Source: an uncultured Verrucomicrobia subdivision 3 bacterium
Lineage (GTDB): Bacteria > Verrucomicrobiota > Verrucomicrobiia > Limisphaerales > UBA11358
Length of the DNA stretch: 39,733 nucleotides
NCBI GenBank assembly: GCA_903889895.1
Contig: CAISYZ010000056.1
Coordinates: 1-39,733 of the forward strand
Direction: 5' to 3'
Shown: piece by piece, positions 31,153-39,699 of the stretch
Position numbering within the stretch: the stretch's first letter is position 1
Layout of the letters: the number at the start of each line of letters is the position of its first letter
Translations under genes and position numbers: made by a program
The notes under the pieces: model-generated
Databases searched by the model: none
What the model was told of the DNA's origin: nothing
The model's input: only the letters and a program-made list of their open reading frames with translations

Positions 31153-32694
31153 ATGAGACAATTGCCCCGAACATTCCCCTTGTTGCTGGCCGCGGCGCTG
31201 CAACTCTTGCCGCTGTTGCGGAATATCGTGACCAGCCCGGCTGCCGGTTCCAGCTTTGCCATCATTCTGCGCTGGGGCATCGGCTCGGCGGCGATGGCGG
31301 GGGCATACGATGCCTGTTCGGGAGCTAGTGGAATAATCCTGTCAAGCCCAACCAACATTGTAGGCACAGTGGGGGCGCTTATGAATACCAATATCAATAT
31401 TATTATTGGCGGAGGCAACACAGCGGTGCCCGCTGATGGTTTTATTTTAACAACCATCAATTCTTCTGTGACTTCTCCATTAATAACCAATGGACAATCT
31501 ACAGCCGTTTGTCTACCTGCTGGATTAACTTTTAGATGCGTCTCAATTAATAATGCGACTAACATCTATGGTGTTTTATCTGGAACCCCTACTATTGCCT
31601 GCAAAACGAATATCACCGTCGAAGCATATTATGCTTCAAAAGCTTTGATATTTCCTACGAACATATGGATTACAATCCTTGCGTCGGCACCTCCAATTAT
31701 TACCAATCAGCCAGTAAATTCGACAAATATTGTCGGCAGCAGTTGCACTTTTAGTATCACGAACGGTGGCTCTAGCCCATTTAGTTACCAATGGTATTTT
31801 AATACCAACACCGCGCTGCTCAATCAGACCAATGCTTTACTGACAATCACGAATATCCAACTCACCAATTCCGGGATGTATTCCGTTGCCATCACCAATT
31901 CCGCCGGCAGCACTAATTCCGCCTATACGCTGCTCACGGTCTGGCAGCCGCCGATTCTCACGAACCAGCCGGTCGCCCTAACAAACAATGTCGGCACCAC
32001 CGCCAGCTTCAGTGTCACTGCCGGCGGCACGCCCGCACCAATCTATCAGTGGTTTTTTAACACGAACACCATCCTGGCTGGGCAGACCGCTGCGACTCTC
32101 ACGCTGAATAATGTTCAGTTGACCAATGCGGGAATTTATTCCGTGTTGGTCACCAACTCCGCCGGCGGCACCAACAGTTTTTATACGCCATTGACTGTCT
32201 GGCAGCCGCCGGTGATCACCAACCAATCTTCCAGTTTCACGACAGTAGCCGGCGGCAGTGCGACTTTTAGCGTCACGGCTGGCGGCACGCCTGCGCCAAG
32301 TTTTCAGTGGAAATTTAATACCAACACCGTCCTTGCCGGTGCCACCGGCACGACGCTGTCGCTTGCCAATCTTCGCGCCAGTCAGGCGGGAATTTATTCC
32401 GTCACCGTCACCAATTCTGCCGGCGGCACGAACAGCGCTTATGTCAATTTGGTGGTGACCAATCCGCCACCGCCCAATTTGAATTGCTTGGTCAATGCTA
32501 GCAGCGGCTCGTTTAATTTTACCTTCACGCCGGTCATTGGCCTGACGAATACCATTTTGACCAACGGAGTTCTGGCTGGCGGCACTTGGGGTGTATTTAC
32601 TAACATTCCGCCGCCCGTCACGGCCACGCCCATCACGCTCACGAATCATCCGGCAATACCGAACCTTTATTATAAAGTTTTGATTCAACCCTGA
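31153..32694 (+). CDS. Membrane-anchored Ig-repeat protein with D-x-x-SGAS motif (paralogue 1)
   Basis: A 513-residue protein. The N-terminus has two hydrophobic stretches (L-L-L-A-A-A-L-Q-L-L-P-L-L and F-A-I-I-L-R-W-G-I-G-S-A-A-M) and then D53-A-C-S-G-A-S59, the same spot as the D-x-x-S-G-A-T motif of the next protein. A variable region follows, then three Ig-like domains, each with Q-W-[YFK]-F-N-T-N-T and I-Y-S-V-x-V-T-N-S-A-G, and a C-terminal domain ending Y-Y-K-V. ATG 31153 is preferred because it matches the paralogue; a TTG at 31111 is also in frame. Codons 53-190 are distinctly AT-rich compared with the rest. Probably an envelope FMN carrier on an Ig stalk. Confidence 0.8.
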   Translation: MRQLPRTFPLLLAAALQLLPLLRNIVTSPAAGSSFAIILRWGIGSAAMAGAYDACSGASGIILSSPTNIVGTVGALMNTNINIIIGGGNTAVPADGFILTTINSSVTSPLITNGQSTAVCLPAGLTFRCVSINNATNIYGVLSGTPTIACKTNITVEAYYASKALIFPTNIWITILASAPPIITNQPVNSTNIVGSSCTFSITNGGSSPFSYQWYFNTNTALLNQTNALLTITNIQLTNSGMYSVAITNSAGSTNSAYTLLTVWQPPILTNQPVALTNNVGTTASFSVTAGGTPAPIYQWFFNTNTILAGQTAATLTLNNVQLTNAGIYSVLVTNSAGGTNSFYTPLTVWQPPVITNQSSSFTTVAGGSATFSVTAGGTPAPSFQWKFNTNTVLAGATGTTLSLANLRASQAGIYSVTVTNSAGGTNSAYVNLVVTNPPPPNLNCLVNASSGSFNFTFTPVIGLTNTILTNGVLAGGTWGVFTNIPPPVTATPITLTNHPAIPNLYYKVLIQP

Positions 32695-32700
32695 TTTTAT

Positions 32701-35700
32701 ATGCCGCTTCGCCTGCAAAGACCCGCCCTGTTGCTTGCCGCACTTTTGCAACTGCTGCCGCTGCTGCGGAACATCGTCACCAATCCCGCTGTCGCAAACA
32801 GCTTTGCTTTCATCTTGCGCTGGGGCATTGGCGCGGGTGCGGTGCTCGGTTCAGTGGACGCAGTTTCCGGCGCAACTTCGGTGTTCACCACGCCCAGCTC
32901 GATTAGCGGCACGGTGGGCACGGTGTTGAGCAACAACGTGACGGTTTCCATCGGCGGCGGCAATCAGGCGGCCTCCAGCGATTATTTTATCGTGTCTTCG
33001 GGTAGCACCAGTTCCTCGACGCTGAGTAGTGGCAAGTCTACCACCGTCGGGATGCCGGCGGGATTGAGCTTCACAGCTTCCTGGGTGAACGGCGCTTCCA
33101 CCATCGGCGGCTATATTTCCGGCACGCCTACCACGGCGGGCACTTACACTCCAACAATCACCTGCGTCAGCCCCGGCAATGCCTCGCTGGCCCAAACCAT
33201 CACGATTACCATCACCGGCACCAGCACGCCGACGGCTCCGGCTATTACCACGCCACCAGCCGCCGTCAGTGTGGCGGCTGGAAAAACCGCCACGTTTACT
33301 GTCACTGCCAGCGGCACGGCGCCGCTCGGATATTATTGGCTGAAAAACGGAACACCAATGGCGGACGGCGGCAACATTTCCGGTTCCGCCACGGCCACAC
33401 TTTCGGTGGCCAGCGTCAGTTCAGCGGATGCGGCCAATTATTCCGTGACCGTCAGCAATGTAGCCGGCACTGCCACCAGCGCCACCGCCGCGTTGACCGT
33501 GATTTTACCGCCGTCTATCACCACGCAACCGGTGGCGCAAACGCAAGCCGTCGGCGCGAGCGCAAACTTTTCGGTTGCCGCCAGCGGCACGGCGCCGTTG
33601 GCGTATCAATGGTTGAAGAACGGAACTGCGGTTGCCAACGGCACCAAATATTCCGGCACGACAACTACCTCATTAGCCATCACCACACTGGCGACGACCG
33701 ATGCCGGTAATTATTCCGTCGTCATAACCAACCTTGCCGGCGGCATTACCAGTTCGGTTGCGCCGCTGACGGTGGTATCCGCGCCGGTCATCACCACGCC
33801 GCCGGCCAATGTTTCGGTCGTCTCCGGCGGCAGCGCCAGCTTCACCGTGGCGGCTACCGGTTCGACACCGCTGACGTATCAATGGCTCAAGGCCGGCAGC
33901 CCGCTGATTAATGGCGGCAATATTTCGGGTGCCACCACCGCGACGGTGACGATTGCTCCCGCGACAGGCACGGATGCTACGAGCTATTCCGTGATTGTCT
34001 CTAATGCGCTTGGCAGTGTTGCCAGTGCCGGTGCCACGCTCACCGTGGCGGTGCCGCCGGCCATTGTCACGGCTCCGACGGGCGCGACGGTGGTGGCGGG
34101 AAGCAATGTTTCGTTCACCGTCACCGCCAGTGGCACCGCGCCGCTGGCGTATCAATGGTTGAAAAATGGCGCGGTGATTTCTAGCGCGACGACGGCGACA
34201 CTAACGTTGAACAATATTTCCGCCACGGACGCCGCGAACTATTCCGTCACCGTGACCAACGCCGTGGGCAACGTCACCAGCGCCGCCGCCACGCTCACCG
34301 TGCTCTTGCCGCCAGCCATCACTACCTCGCCGGTCAGCGCGACGGTAACGCAAGGTAATGCCGCTATTTTCACCGCCGCTGCCAGCGGCACAGCCCCGTT
34401 GGTGTTCCAATGGCTGAAAAACGGCGCGCCGATTTCCGGAGCAAATTCCAACGTGCTTTCGTTCACCGCCGTCACCACGAATGACGCTGCGAGCTACTCC
34501 GTCGTGGTCACCAACATCGTCGGCAGCATCGCGAGTTCCTCCGCGACGTTGACGGTGCTGGTGCCACCTTCCATCATCACCCCGCCGGTCAGTGCCACCG
34601 TGGTCGCAGGCAGCAATGTTACCTTCACCGTTGTCGCCGCCGGCAGTGGGACGTTGACCTATCAGTGGCTCAAGAACGGCGCGTCGATTGGAGGCGCAAC
34701 TTCCGCGACGCTCACACTCAACAATGTTTCCGCCGCTGACGCCGCAAATTATTCCGTCACCGTTGCCAACTCCACCGCCAGCGTTACCAGCAGCGCTGCT
34801 ACGCTAACTATTTTATTGGCACCGGTCATTACAACCCAACCGGTCAGTGCGAGCATTGTCCAGGGTAATGCCGCTACTTTCACCGCCGCTGCCAGCGGCA
34901 CAGCCCCGTTGGTGTTCCAATGGCTCAAAAACGGCGCGCCGATTTCCGGTGCCAATTCCAATGTGCTTTCGCTCACCGCCGTCACCACGAATGACGCTGC
35001 GAGCTACTCCGTCGTGGTCACCAACATCGTCGGCAGCATCGCGAGTTCCTCCGCGACGCTGACGGTGCTGGTGCCACCCAGCATCGTTACGCCACCCGCC
35101 AGCCTCGCCGTGGTGGCGGGTAATTCCGCCACATTTACCGTTGCCGCCAGTGGCACCGCGCCGTTGGCGTATCAATGGTTGAAAAACGGCGCGGTGATTT
35201 CTGGCGCGACGACGGCGACGCTCGCGCTGAACAATGTTTCCGCCACGGACGCCGCGAATTATTCTGTTACGGTTGCCAACGTCGCTGGAAGCGTCACCAG
35301 CGCCGCCGCCGCGCTGACCGTGAATTTGCCGCCGAGCATCAGCTCACCGCCGGCGAATCAGTTCGGCGCGATTGGCAGCACTATCAATCTTTCCGTCACT
35401 GCGAGCGGCACCGGGCCGTTGAGTTATCAATGGTTTAATGCCGGTGGCGCGCTGGCGGATGGTGGCAACATCTCCGGTTCCTCCACGGCTACGCTGACCA
35501 TCACCGGACTGATGACGAATGAAGTGGGAAATTATTTTGTGGTGGTGAGCAATGCCTTTGGCACCGTCACCAGCGCGAGTGCTGCGATTTCCATTAATAT
35601 CGCGCCGGTCATCACCGGGCAGCCGGCGAGCCAAACCGTGACGGCAGGCGGCAACGCCACTTTCTCCGTGAGCGCGTCTGGCAGCAGCCCGTTGGCGTAT

Positions 35701-37026
35701 CAATGGTTCAAGAGCGGAACGAAGCTTGCCAATAGCACGAGCATTGCGGGCGTGACGACCGCCACATTATCGCTCACCGGCATCACGACCAATAGCGCGG
35801 GTAATTATACCGTCACCATCACGAATCTTTATGGCAGCGCTACCAGCACGGCCGCAGTGCTGACCGTGCAGGTGCCGCCGCAGATCACCGGCCAGCCGGT
35901 CAGTCGCACGGTGAAGGCGGGGACTAACGTCAGCTTCACCGTGACCGTCACTGGCACTGCGCCTTTGAACTTTCAGTGGTTGAAGAATGGCACCGCGCTG
36001 GCCGATGGTGGAAATATTTCGGGTTCCGCCACCGCCAGCTTGACGGTGTCCGCGATCACGACCAATGATGCGGCCAATTATTCCGTCACGGTCAGCAATT
36101 CTGCCGGCAGCACCAACAGCGGTAGCGCGACGTTGAGCGTGCTGGTTGCGCCGGTCATCCTTGCGCAGCCGACCAATTTGGCAGTGGCCGTTGGCGCGCC
36201 GGCCAGTTTCAGCGTCACCGCCGCCGGGCCGACACTGCATTACCAGTGGCTTAAGTCGGGCAAAGTGATTGGTGGGGCGACGAATGCGGTTTACACCATC
36301 GCCAGTGCGCAGACGAACAATGCGGCCGGCTATTCGGTGGTCATCACCAATCTTGCGGGCAGCGTGACGAGTGCGACCGCGCTGCTCACCGTCGCGCCGT
36401 TGCCGGTCTTTGTGGCGCAGCCGGTGAGCCATGTGGCAACCAACGGCACAACCACGACGTTCAAGGCGAAGATCAAAGGTTCGGCGAAGGTAAATTACCA
36501 GTGGTTCAAGGATGGAACCGCCTTGGTGGACGGTCAGAATATTTCCGGCAGCCAAACAAATGTTTTGGTGATTTCCAATTTGCGAAGCATTGATGCCGGT
36601 GCCTATGCTTTGAAGGTCAGCAACCTCGTTGGTAGCATCACCAGTTCCAATGCCGTGCTGACGGTTATCGGTCATCACCACGGCGGCGATGGCGGCGGTG
36701 GAACTAATGGTGGTGGCACTGACAATGTGGTAACTTTAAAAAAACTCCTTGGTGCAAAAATTATGGTCAAGCCGGCGGCGGTTGTGACGAAGACTGTGAT
36801 CGTGCCGGCCGCCCCGATGCTTAACGGTATTGACCGTAATACGGACGGTAGTATGACTGTGAGCGGCAGCGGCGTGGCTGGATCAAATTATGTGGTGCAA
36901 GCCAGTAGTGACTTGAATGTTTGGAGCGGTATTTCCACGAACACTGCCGATGTGAACGGCCGCTGGCAAATAACTGACCCGGCGCGGGCAAATGTGCGGT
37001 TTTATCGGGTGAAAACAGCGCCCTAA
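32701..37026 (+). CDS. Large Ig-repeat protein with N-terminal D-x-x-SGAT motif (paralogue 2)
   Basis: A 1441-residue surface or envelope protein. The first 60 residues mirror paralogue 1: L-L-A-A-L-L-Q-L-L-P-L-L-R-N-I-V-T-N, a second hydrophobic segment, then D53-A-V-S-G-A-T59, a perfect match to the FMN-acceptor consensus. A cadherin/Ig-like domain follows, then 13 Ig-like repeats, counted from the conserved Trp at 33334 to 36499; spacing is 273 nt at both ends and exactly 255 nt in the middle. After a His/Gly-rich linker comes a C-terminal domain ending V-R-F-Y-R-V-K. It begins six bases after paralogue 1. If flavinylated, the FMN would sit beside the membrane. Confidence 0.85.
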   Translation: MPLRLQRPALLLAALLQLLPLLRNIVTNPAVANSFAFILRWGIGAGAVLGSVDAVSGATSVFTTPSSISGTVGTVLSNNVTVSIGGGNQAASSDYFIVSSGSTSSSTLSSGKSTTVGMPAGLSFTASWVNGASTIGGYISGTPTTAGTYTPTITCVSPGNASLAQTITITITGTSTPTAPAITTPPAAVSVAAGKTATFTVTASGTAPLGYYWLKNGTPMADGGNISGSATATLSVASVSSADAANYSVTVSNVAGTATSATAALTVILPPSITTQPVAQTQAVGASANFSVAASGTAPLAYQWLKNGTAVANGTKYSGTTTTSLAITTLATTDAGNYSVVITNLAGGITSSVAPLTVVSAPVITTPPANVSVVSGGSASFTVAATGSTPLTYQWLKAGSPLINGGNISGATTATVTIAPATGTDATSYSVIVSNALGSVASAGATLTVAVPPAIVTAPTGATVVAGSNVSFTVTASGTAPLAYQWLKNGAVISSATTATLTLNNISATDAANYSVTVTNAVGNVTSAAATLTVLLPPAITTSPVSATVTQGNAAIFTAAASGTAPLVFQWLKNGAPISGANSNVLSFTAVTTNDAASYSVVVTNIVGSIASSSATLTVLVPPSIITPPVSATVVAGSNVTFTVVAAGSGTLTYQWLKNGASIGGATSATLTLNNVSAADAANYSVTVANSTASVTSSAATLTILLAPVITTQPVSASIVQGNAATFTAAASGTAPLVFQWLKNGAPISGANSNVLSLTAVTTNDAASYSVVVTNIVGSIASSSATLTVLVPPSIVTPPASLAVVAGNSATFTVAASGTAPLAYQWLKNGAVISGATTATLALNNVSATDAANYSVTVANVAGSVTSAAAALTVNLPPSISSPPANQFGAIGSTINLSVTASGTGPLSYQWFNAGGALADGGNISGSSTATLTITGLMTNEVGNYFVVVSNAFGTVTSASAAISINIAPVITGQPASQTVTAGGNATFSVSASGSSPLAYQWFKSGTKLANSTSIAGVTTATLSLTGITTNSAGNYTVTITNLYGSATSTAAVLTVQVPPQITGQPVSRTVKAGTNVSFTVTVTGTAPLNFQWLKNGTALADGGNISGSATASLTVSAITTNDAANYSVTVSNSAGSTNSGSATLSVLVAPVILAQPTNLAVAVGAPASFSVTAAGPTLHYQWLKSGKVIGGATNAVYTIASAQTNNAAGYSVVITNLAGSVTSATALLTVAPLPVFVAQPVSHVATNGTTTTFKAKIKGSAKVNYQWFKDGTALVDGQNISGSQTNVLVISNLRSIDAGAYALKVSNLVGSITSSNAVLTVIGHHHGGDGGGGTNGGGTDNVVTLKKLLGAKIMVKPAAVVTKTVIVPAAPMLNGIDRNTDGSMTVSGSGVAGSNYVVQASSDLNVWSGISTNTADVNGRWQITDPARANVRFYRVKTAP
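34354..35078 (+). repeat. Near-identical Ig-repeat units, 510 nt apart
   Basis: The 215-nt stretches 34354-34568 and 34864-35078 differ at only a few bases. The conserved Trp codons fall at 34153, 34408, 34663, 34918 and 35173, exactly 255 nt apart, so the unit appears to have been duplicated as a pair of 85-residue domains. Confidence 0.85.
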
Positions 37027-37071
37027 GCCGTATCGGCGAATTTTAGAACGCCAGTTTAAAGGAAATATCTC

Positions 37072-39210
37072 ATGATTTTGCGGAGCTTTTTTGTCCTCGC
37101 TGGATTGCTGGTGGGTTTGGCCCGCGCGGAAGCGGCGCATACCGAAGCGCAGTTGCTTCTGTCTGCCGAGAGCGCCCGGCCCGGCGAAATGGTCTGGGCC
37201 GCCGTGGATCTCAAGATGGAGCCCGGCTGGCATACTTACTGGAAAAATCCCGGCGCGGCCGGCCAGGCTACGGAAATCAAATGGCAGCTTCCCGCTGGCG
37301 TTAGCGCCGGCGATATCCAGTGGCCGGTGCCGGTAAAATTGCCGCCCGCCGACATCACCACTTACGGATACGAGCAGGAAGTCGTGTTGCTCGTGCCGCT
37401 GAAACTGGCAGCGGATTTGCCTGCCGGCCCGCTGAATATTTCGGCCAAGGTTTCCTGGTTGGAGTGCAACGAATCGTGCATTCCGGCCAGCGCCCAAGTT
37501 CAGACCAGTCTCAACCTCGGCAGTGAAACAAAAAATTCCGCCGCCGGCGCGCTGATTGAATCCTGGCGAAAACGGACACCGCAAAATGCCAGCGCGGTCT
37601 TTCAGTCCAAAGCCTGGTGGCAAAAACCCGCCGAAGGCGACCAGCGGTCGCTGAGCATCGGGCTGGACTGGCTTAGCCCAAAGATTTCAGTCGCGCCGGA
37701 GAGCGTGGATTTTTTTCCTGATGCTAGTGATGATTACGAGATTCAGGCGGCGACCCAAGCCATCGCTTCATCGCCTGGCGGATTGCAGTTGGGCAAACTG
37801 GTGAAGAAATTTTCCGGCGGCTGGCCGGCGACGGTTTCCGGGTTGATTGTCATCAAAGATGCGAATGCGACCAACGGTTACGAAATCAAGCTGCCCATTG
37901 CCGACCAGCCGCCAGCGGCCACTGCCGGCTCGACAAACCTTGGCAATACCCCACCGCCGCCGGCATTTTGGCAGATGCTGGTATATGCCTTTATTGGCGG
38001 TTTGATTCTTAACATAATGCCGTGCGTATTGCCGGTGATCGCGCTGAAAATTCTTGGTTTCGTGAGCGAGGCCAAAAGCGAACCGCGCCATGTCCGGAAG
38101 CTGGGATTGATTTACACGCTCGGCGTGCTGGTTTCGTTTTTGGTGCTGGCGGCATTTGTCATCGCGGTCAAGTCTGCCGGTCACAAGGCCGGCTGGGGCA
38201 TGCAGTTTGGCAATCCCATATTTCTGGTCTGCTTGGCAACTCTGGTCACGCTGGTGGCGCTGAATCTATTTGGTGTTTTTGAGGTGATTCTCGGCGGTGG
38301 CGCCATCGGTGCGGCGGGTGAGCTGGCTTCCAAAAGTGGTGCCGCCGGCGCGTTTTTTAACGGCGTGCTGGCCACGGCGCTGGCCACGCCCTGCACGGCC
38401 CCGTTCTTGAGCATTGCGCTGGGCTTTGCGTTCGCCCAAGGCACCTTTGTCATTGTCACGGTTTTCCTGTCCGTCGGCCTCGGTCTGGCGGCACCTTATG
38501 TTTTGTTGAGTTGGAATCCGGCGTGGTTGAAATTTTTGCCGCGCCCGGGAGCGTGGATGGAAAAATTCAAGGTGGCGATGGGTTTTCCGATGCTGGCTAC
38601 GGTCGTGTGGCTGTTCAATCTTGCGGCTGGCAGTTACGGTTCGCGGGCGCTGTGGCTTGGCGTTTTTCTGGTGATGATTGCGTTTGCTGCCTGGATCTTC
38701 GGCGAGTTTATTCAGCGCGGGCGGAAGCATAAAATGTTTGCCGGGATCACCGTCGCCTTTCTGCTTGTCAGCGCCTATGCCTGCGTGCTGGAAAACCAAT
38801 TACACTGGCGCGTGCCGCTCGCCATCGCCCAGACTCAATCCGTCCGTGATGCCAATGGCATCCCTTGGCAATCATGGAGCACCCAGGCCCTCGCTGAAGC
38901 CCGCGCCACGGGCCAACCGGTGCTGGTGGATTTCACCGCCGACTGGTGTCTCACCTGCCAGGTTAACAAGCGCACAAGCCTTGAAGTTCCCACCGTGGCC
39001 GGGAAAATTCATTCCTTGCACGCGGTTGCTTTGCAGGGCGATTACACGCATTTTCCTGATGCCATCACTTCGGAGCTGAATTATTTCAACCGCGCCGGTG
39101 TGCCGCTGGTGCTGGTTTATCCCAAAGATGGCCGCTCACCGCCCATGGTGTTGCCGGAAGTGCTGACGCCCGGAATTGTGCTCGCTGCGTTGGAAAAAGC
39201 CGCCCAGTGA
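37072..39210 (+). CDS. DsbD-family protein-disulfide reductase
   Basis: A 712-residue membrane protein that passes electrons from cytosolic thioredoxin to periplasmic thiols. Domains: signal peptide; N-terminal periplasmic alpha domain with W-L-E-C132-N-E-S-C136; membrane domain of about eight helices with M-P-C318-V-L-P and T-P-C441-T-A-P, the redox pair of DsbD/CcdA; and a C-terminal thioredoxin domain with D-W-C626-L-T-C629. All six cysteines of the relay are present. A purine-rich AAAGGAAAT ribosome site precedes ATG 37072. Its place after the TlpA, DUF4266 and Ig-repeat genes suggests it keeps their thiols reduced. Confidence 0.92.
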   Translation: MILRSFFVLAGLLVGLARAEAAHTEAQLLLSAESARPGEMVWAAVDLKMEPGWHTYWKNPGAAGQATEIKWQLPAGVSAGDIQWPVPVKLPPADITTYGYEQEVVLLVPLKLAADLPAGPLNISAKVSWLECNESCIPASAQVQTSLNLGSETKNSAAGALIESWRKRTPQNASAVFQSKAWWQKPAEGDQRSLSIGLDWLSPKISVAPESVDFFPDASDDYEIQAATQAIASSPGGLQLGKLVKKFSGGWPATVSGLIVIKDANATNGYEIKLPIADQPPAATAGSTNLGNTPPPPAFWQMLVYAFIGGLILNIMPCVLPVIALKILGFVSEAKSEPRHVRKLGLIYTLGVLVSFLVLAAFVIAVKSAGHKAGWGMQFGNPIFLVCLATLVTLVALNLFGVFEVILGGGAIGAAGELASKSGAAGAFFNGVLATALATPCTAPFLSIALGFAFAQGTFVIVTVFLSVGLGLAAPYVLLSWNPAWLKFLPRPGAWMEKFKVAMGFPMLATVVWLFNLAAGSYGSRALWLGVFLVMIAFAAWIFGEFIQRGRKHKMFAGITVAFLLVSAYACVLENQLHWRVPLAIAQTQSVRDANGIPWQSWSTQALAEARATGQPVLVDFTADWCLTCQVNKRTSLEVPTVAGKIHSLHAVALQGDYTHFPDAITSELNYFNRAGVPLVLVYPKDGRSPPMVLPEVLTPGIVLAALEKAAQ

Positions 39211-39305
39211 TTTTTTCTCCCGGTTTGAATTGCTGGATGAGCTTGCCCTTAATGCGTAACCGGGCATAGTTATCCCTTGGAACGCAGGTTGGTTTGCTTC
39301 GGTCT
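39211..39305. other. Intergenic region after the DsbD-family gene
   Basis: No gene is seen. CCCGGTT (39219-39225) and AACCGGG (39258-39264) could pair across a 32-base loop, but no T-run follows, so it is not called as a terminator. Confidence 0.4.
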
Positions 39306-39345
39306 GCTCCCATAGCTCAAATGGATAGAGCAGCGGTTTCCTAAA
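39306..39345 (+). tRNA. tRNA-Arg(CCT), 5' half only
   Basis: Acceptor strand GCTCCCA (39306-39312), D arm GCTC-AAATGGATA-GAGC (39315-39331), anticodon stem GCGGT (39333-39337) and loop TTCCTAA with anticodon CCT. The sequence then departs from any tRNA (TCTATGCAAGC). No anticodon 3' stem, T arm or acceptor 3' strand follows on this strand. Confidence 0.8.
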
Positions 39346-39557
39346 TCTATGCAAGCACTTTTTTTGAATTTTTGGTCTGATGGGTTTTCGCATTTTCTCA
39401 TTGATTCTATTGACTGCATTTCACTTCCGTCGGCAGATTTCAAAGTCTGACCTTTTGGTTTATTTGGGTCTAATTTGTTCTAAAAAATCAATATGGTATC
39501 AAATGCGGTATCAGATTTCATACTCGGAATTCGGTGGAAAATATGACAGGAAAAAAG
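39346..39557. other. AT-rich segment between the tRNA halves
   Basis: About 210 bp with clearly higher AT content than the rest of the window and no convincing gene; short open frames lack recognisable motifs. It contains GCGGTATCAGATT (39505-39517), whose exact complement lies at 39687-39699. Confidence 0.5.
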
Positions 39558-39699
39558 TGGTGCTCCCGCCCCGAATTGAACGGGGATAAACAGTTTAGGA
39601 AACAGGCTACCCTCCCTTCATAACGGTAGCAAGAAAACACAATAAACATTGGGTGGTTTTCACTTTGTAATGATTCCGTTACACCCAATCTGATACCGC
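39505..39699. repeat. 13-bp inverted repeat in the AT-rich end
   Basis: GCGGTATCAGATT (39505-39517) and AATCTGATACCGC (39687-39699) are exact complements. Related partial copies (GGTATCA at 39495, ATCTGATAC at 39701) lie beside them, as in the arm sites of integrase attachment regions. Confidence 0.6.
39558..39601 (-). tRNA. tRNA 3' half with CCA, fitting tRNA-Arg(CCT)
   Basis: Read on the minus strand: loop TTCCTAA (39601-39595), stem ACTGT, variable TTAT, T arm CCCCG-TTCAATT-CGGGG, acceptor CGGGAGC, discriminator A and an encoded CCA (39560-39558). The T loop fits the TTCRANY rule. No D arm or matching 5' acceptor GCTCCC lies upstream on this strand. Confidence 0.7.

Larger units (their letters stand above)
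39336..39603. repeat. 10-bp inverted repeat at the tRNA break, possible recombination core
   Basis: GTTTCCTAAA at 39336-39345 and its exact complement TTTAGGAAAC at 39594-39603 flank 248 bp. The repeats cover the anticodon loop of the two tRNA halves, a known crossover site for tyrosine integrases. Confidence 0.6.

Noticed and set aside
33900..35260. Several S-G-A-T or G-G-A-T segments in the Ig repeats (for example N-I-S-G-A-T and V-I-S-G-A-T) as further flavinylation sites
   Set aside because: They lack the Asp three residues before S-G-A-T and fall at the same strand turn of each Ig domain, where S/G/T-rich turns recur as part of the fold.
32701..37026. Regular repeats as a CRISPR array
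   Set aside because: The 255-273 nt units are in-frame Ig-domain codons inside one open reading frame, not short direct repeats with unique spacers.
39219..39264. CCCGGTT/AACCGGG pairing as a terminator after the DsbD-family gene
   Set aside because: A 32-base loop and no T tract; the only T-run lies before the stem.
39380..39589. Plus-strand open frame of 69 codons in the AT-rich end
   Set aside because: Its last codons lie on the tRNA 3' half and no domain is recognisable.
39306..39604. A group I intron in the anticodon loop of tRNA-Arg(CCT), as known in some proteobacteria
   Set aside because: The size would fit, but the 3' half is on the opposite strand, so splicing cannot join the halves.
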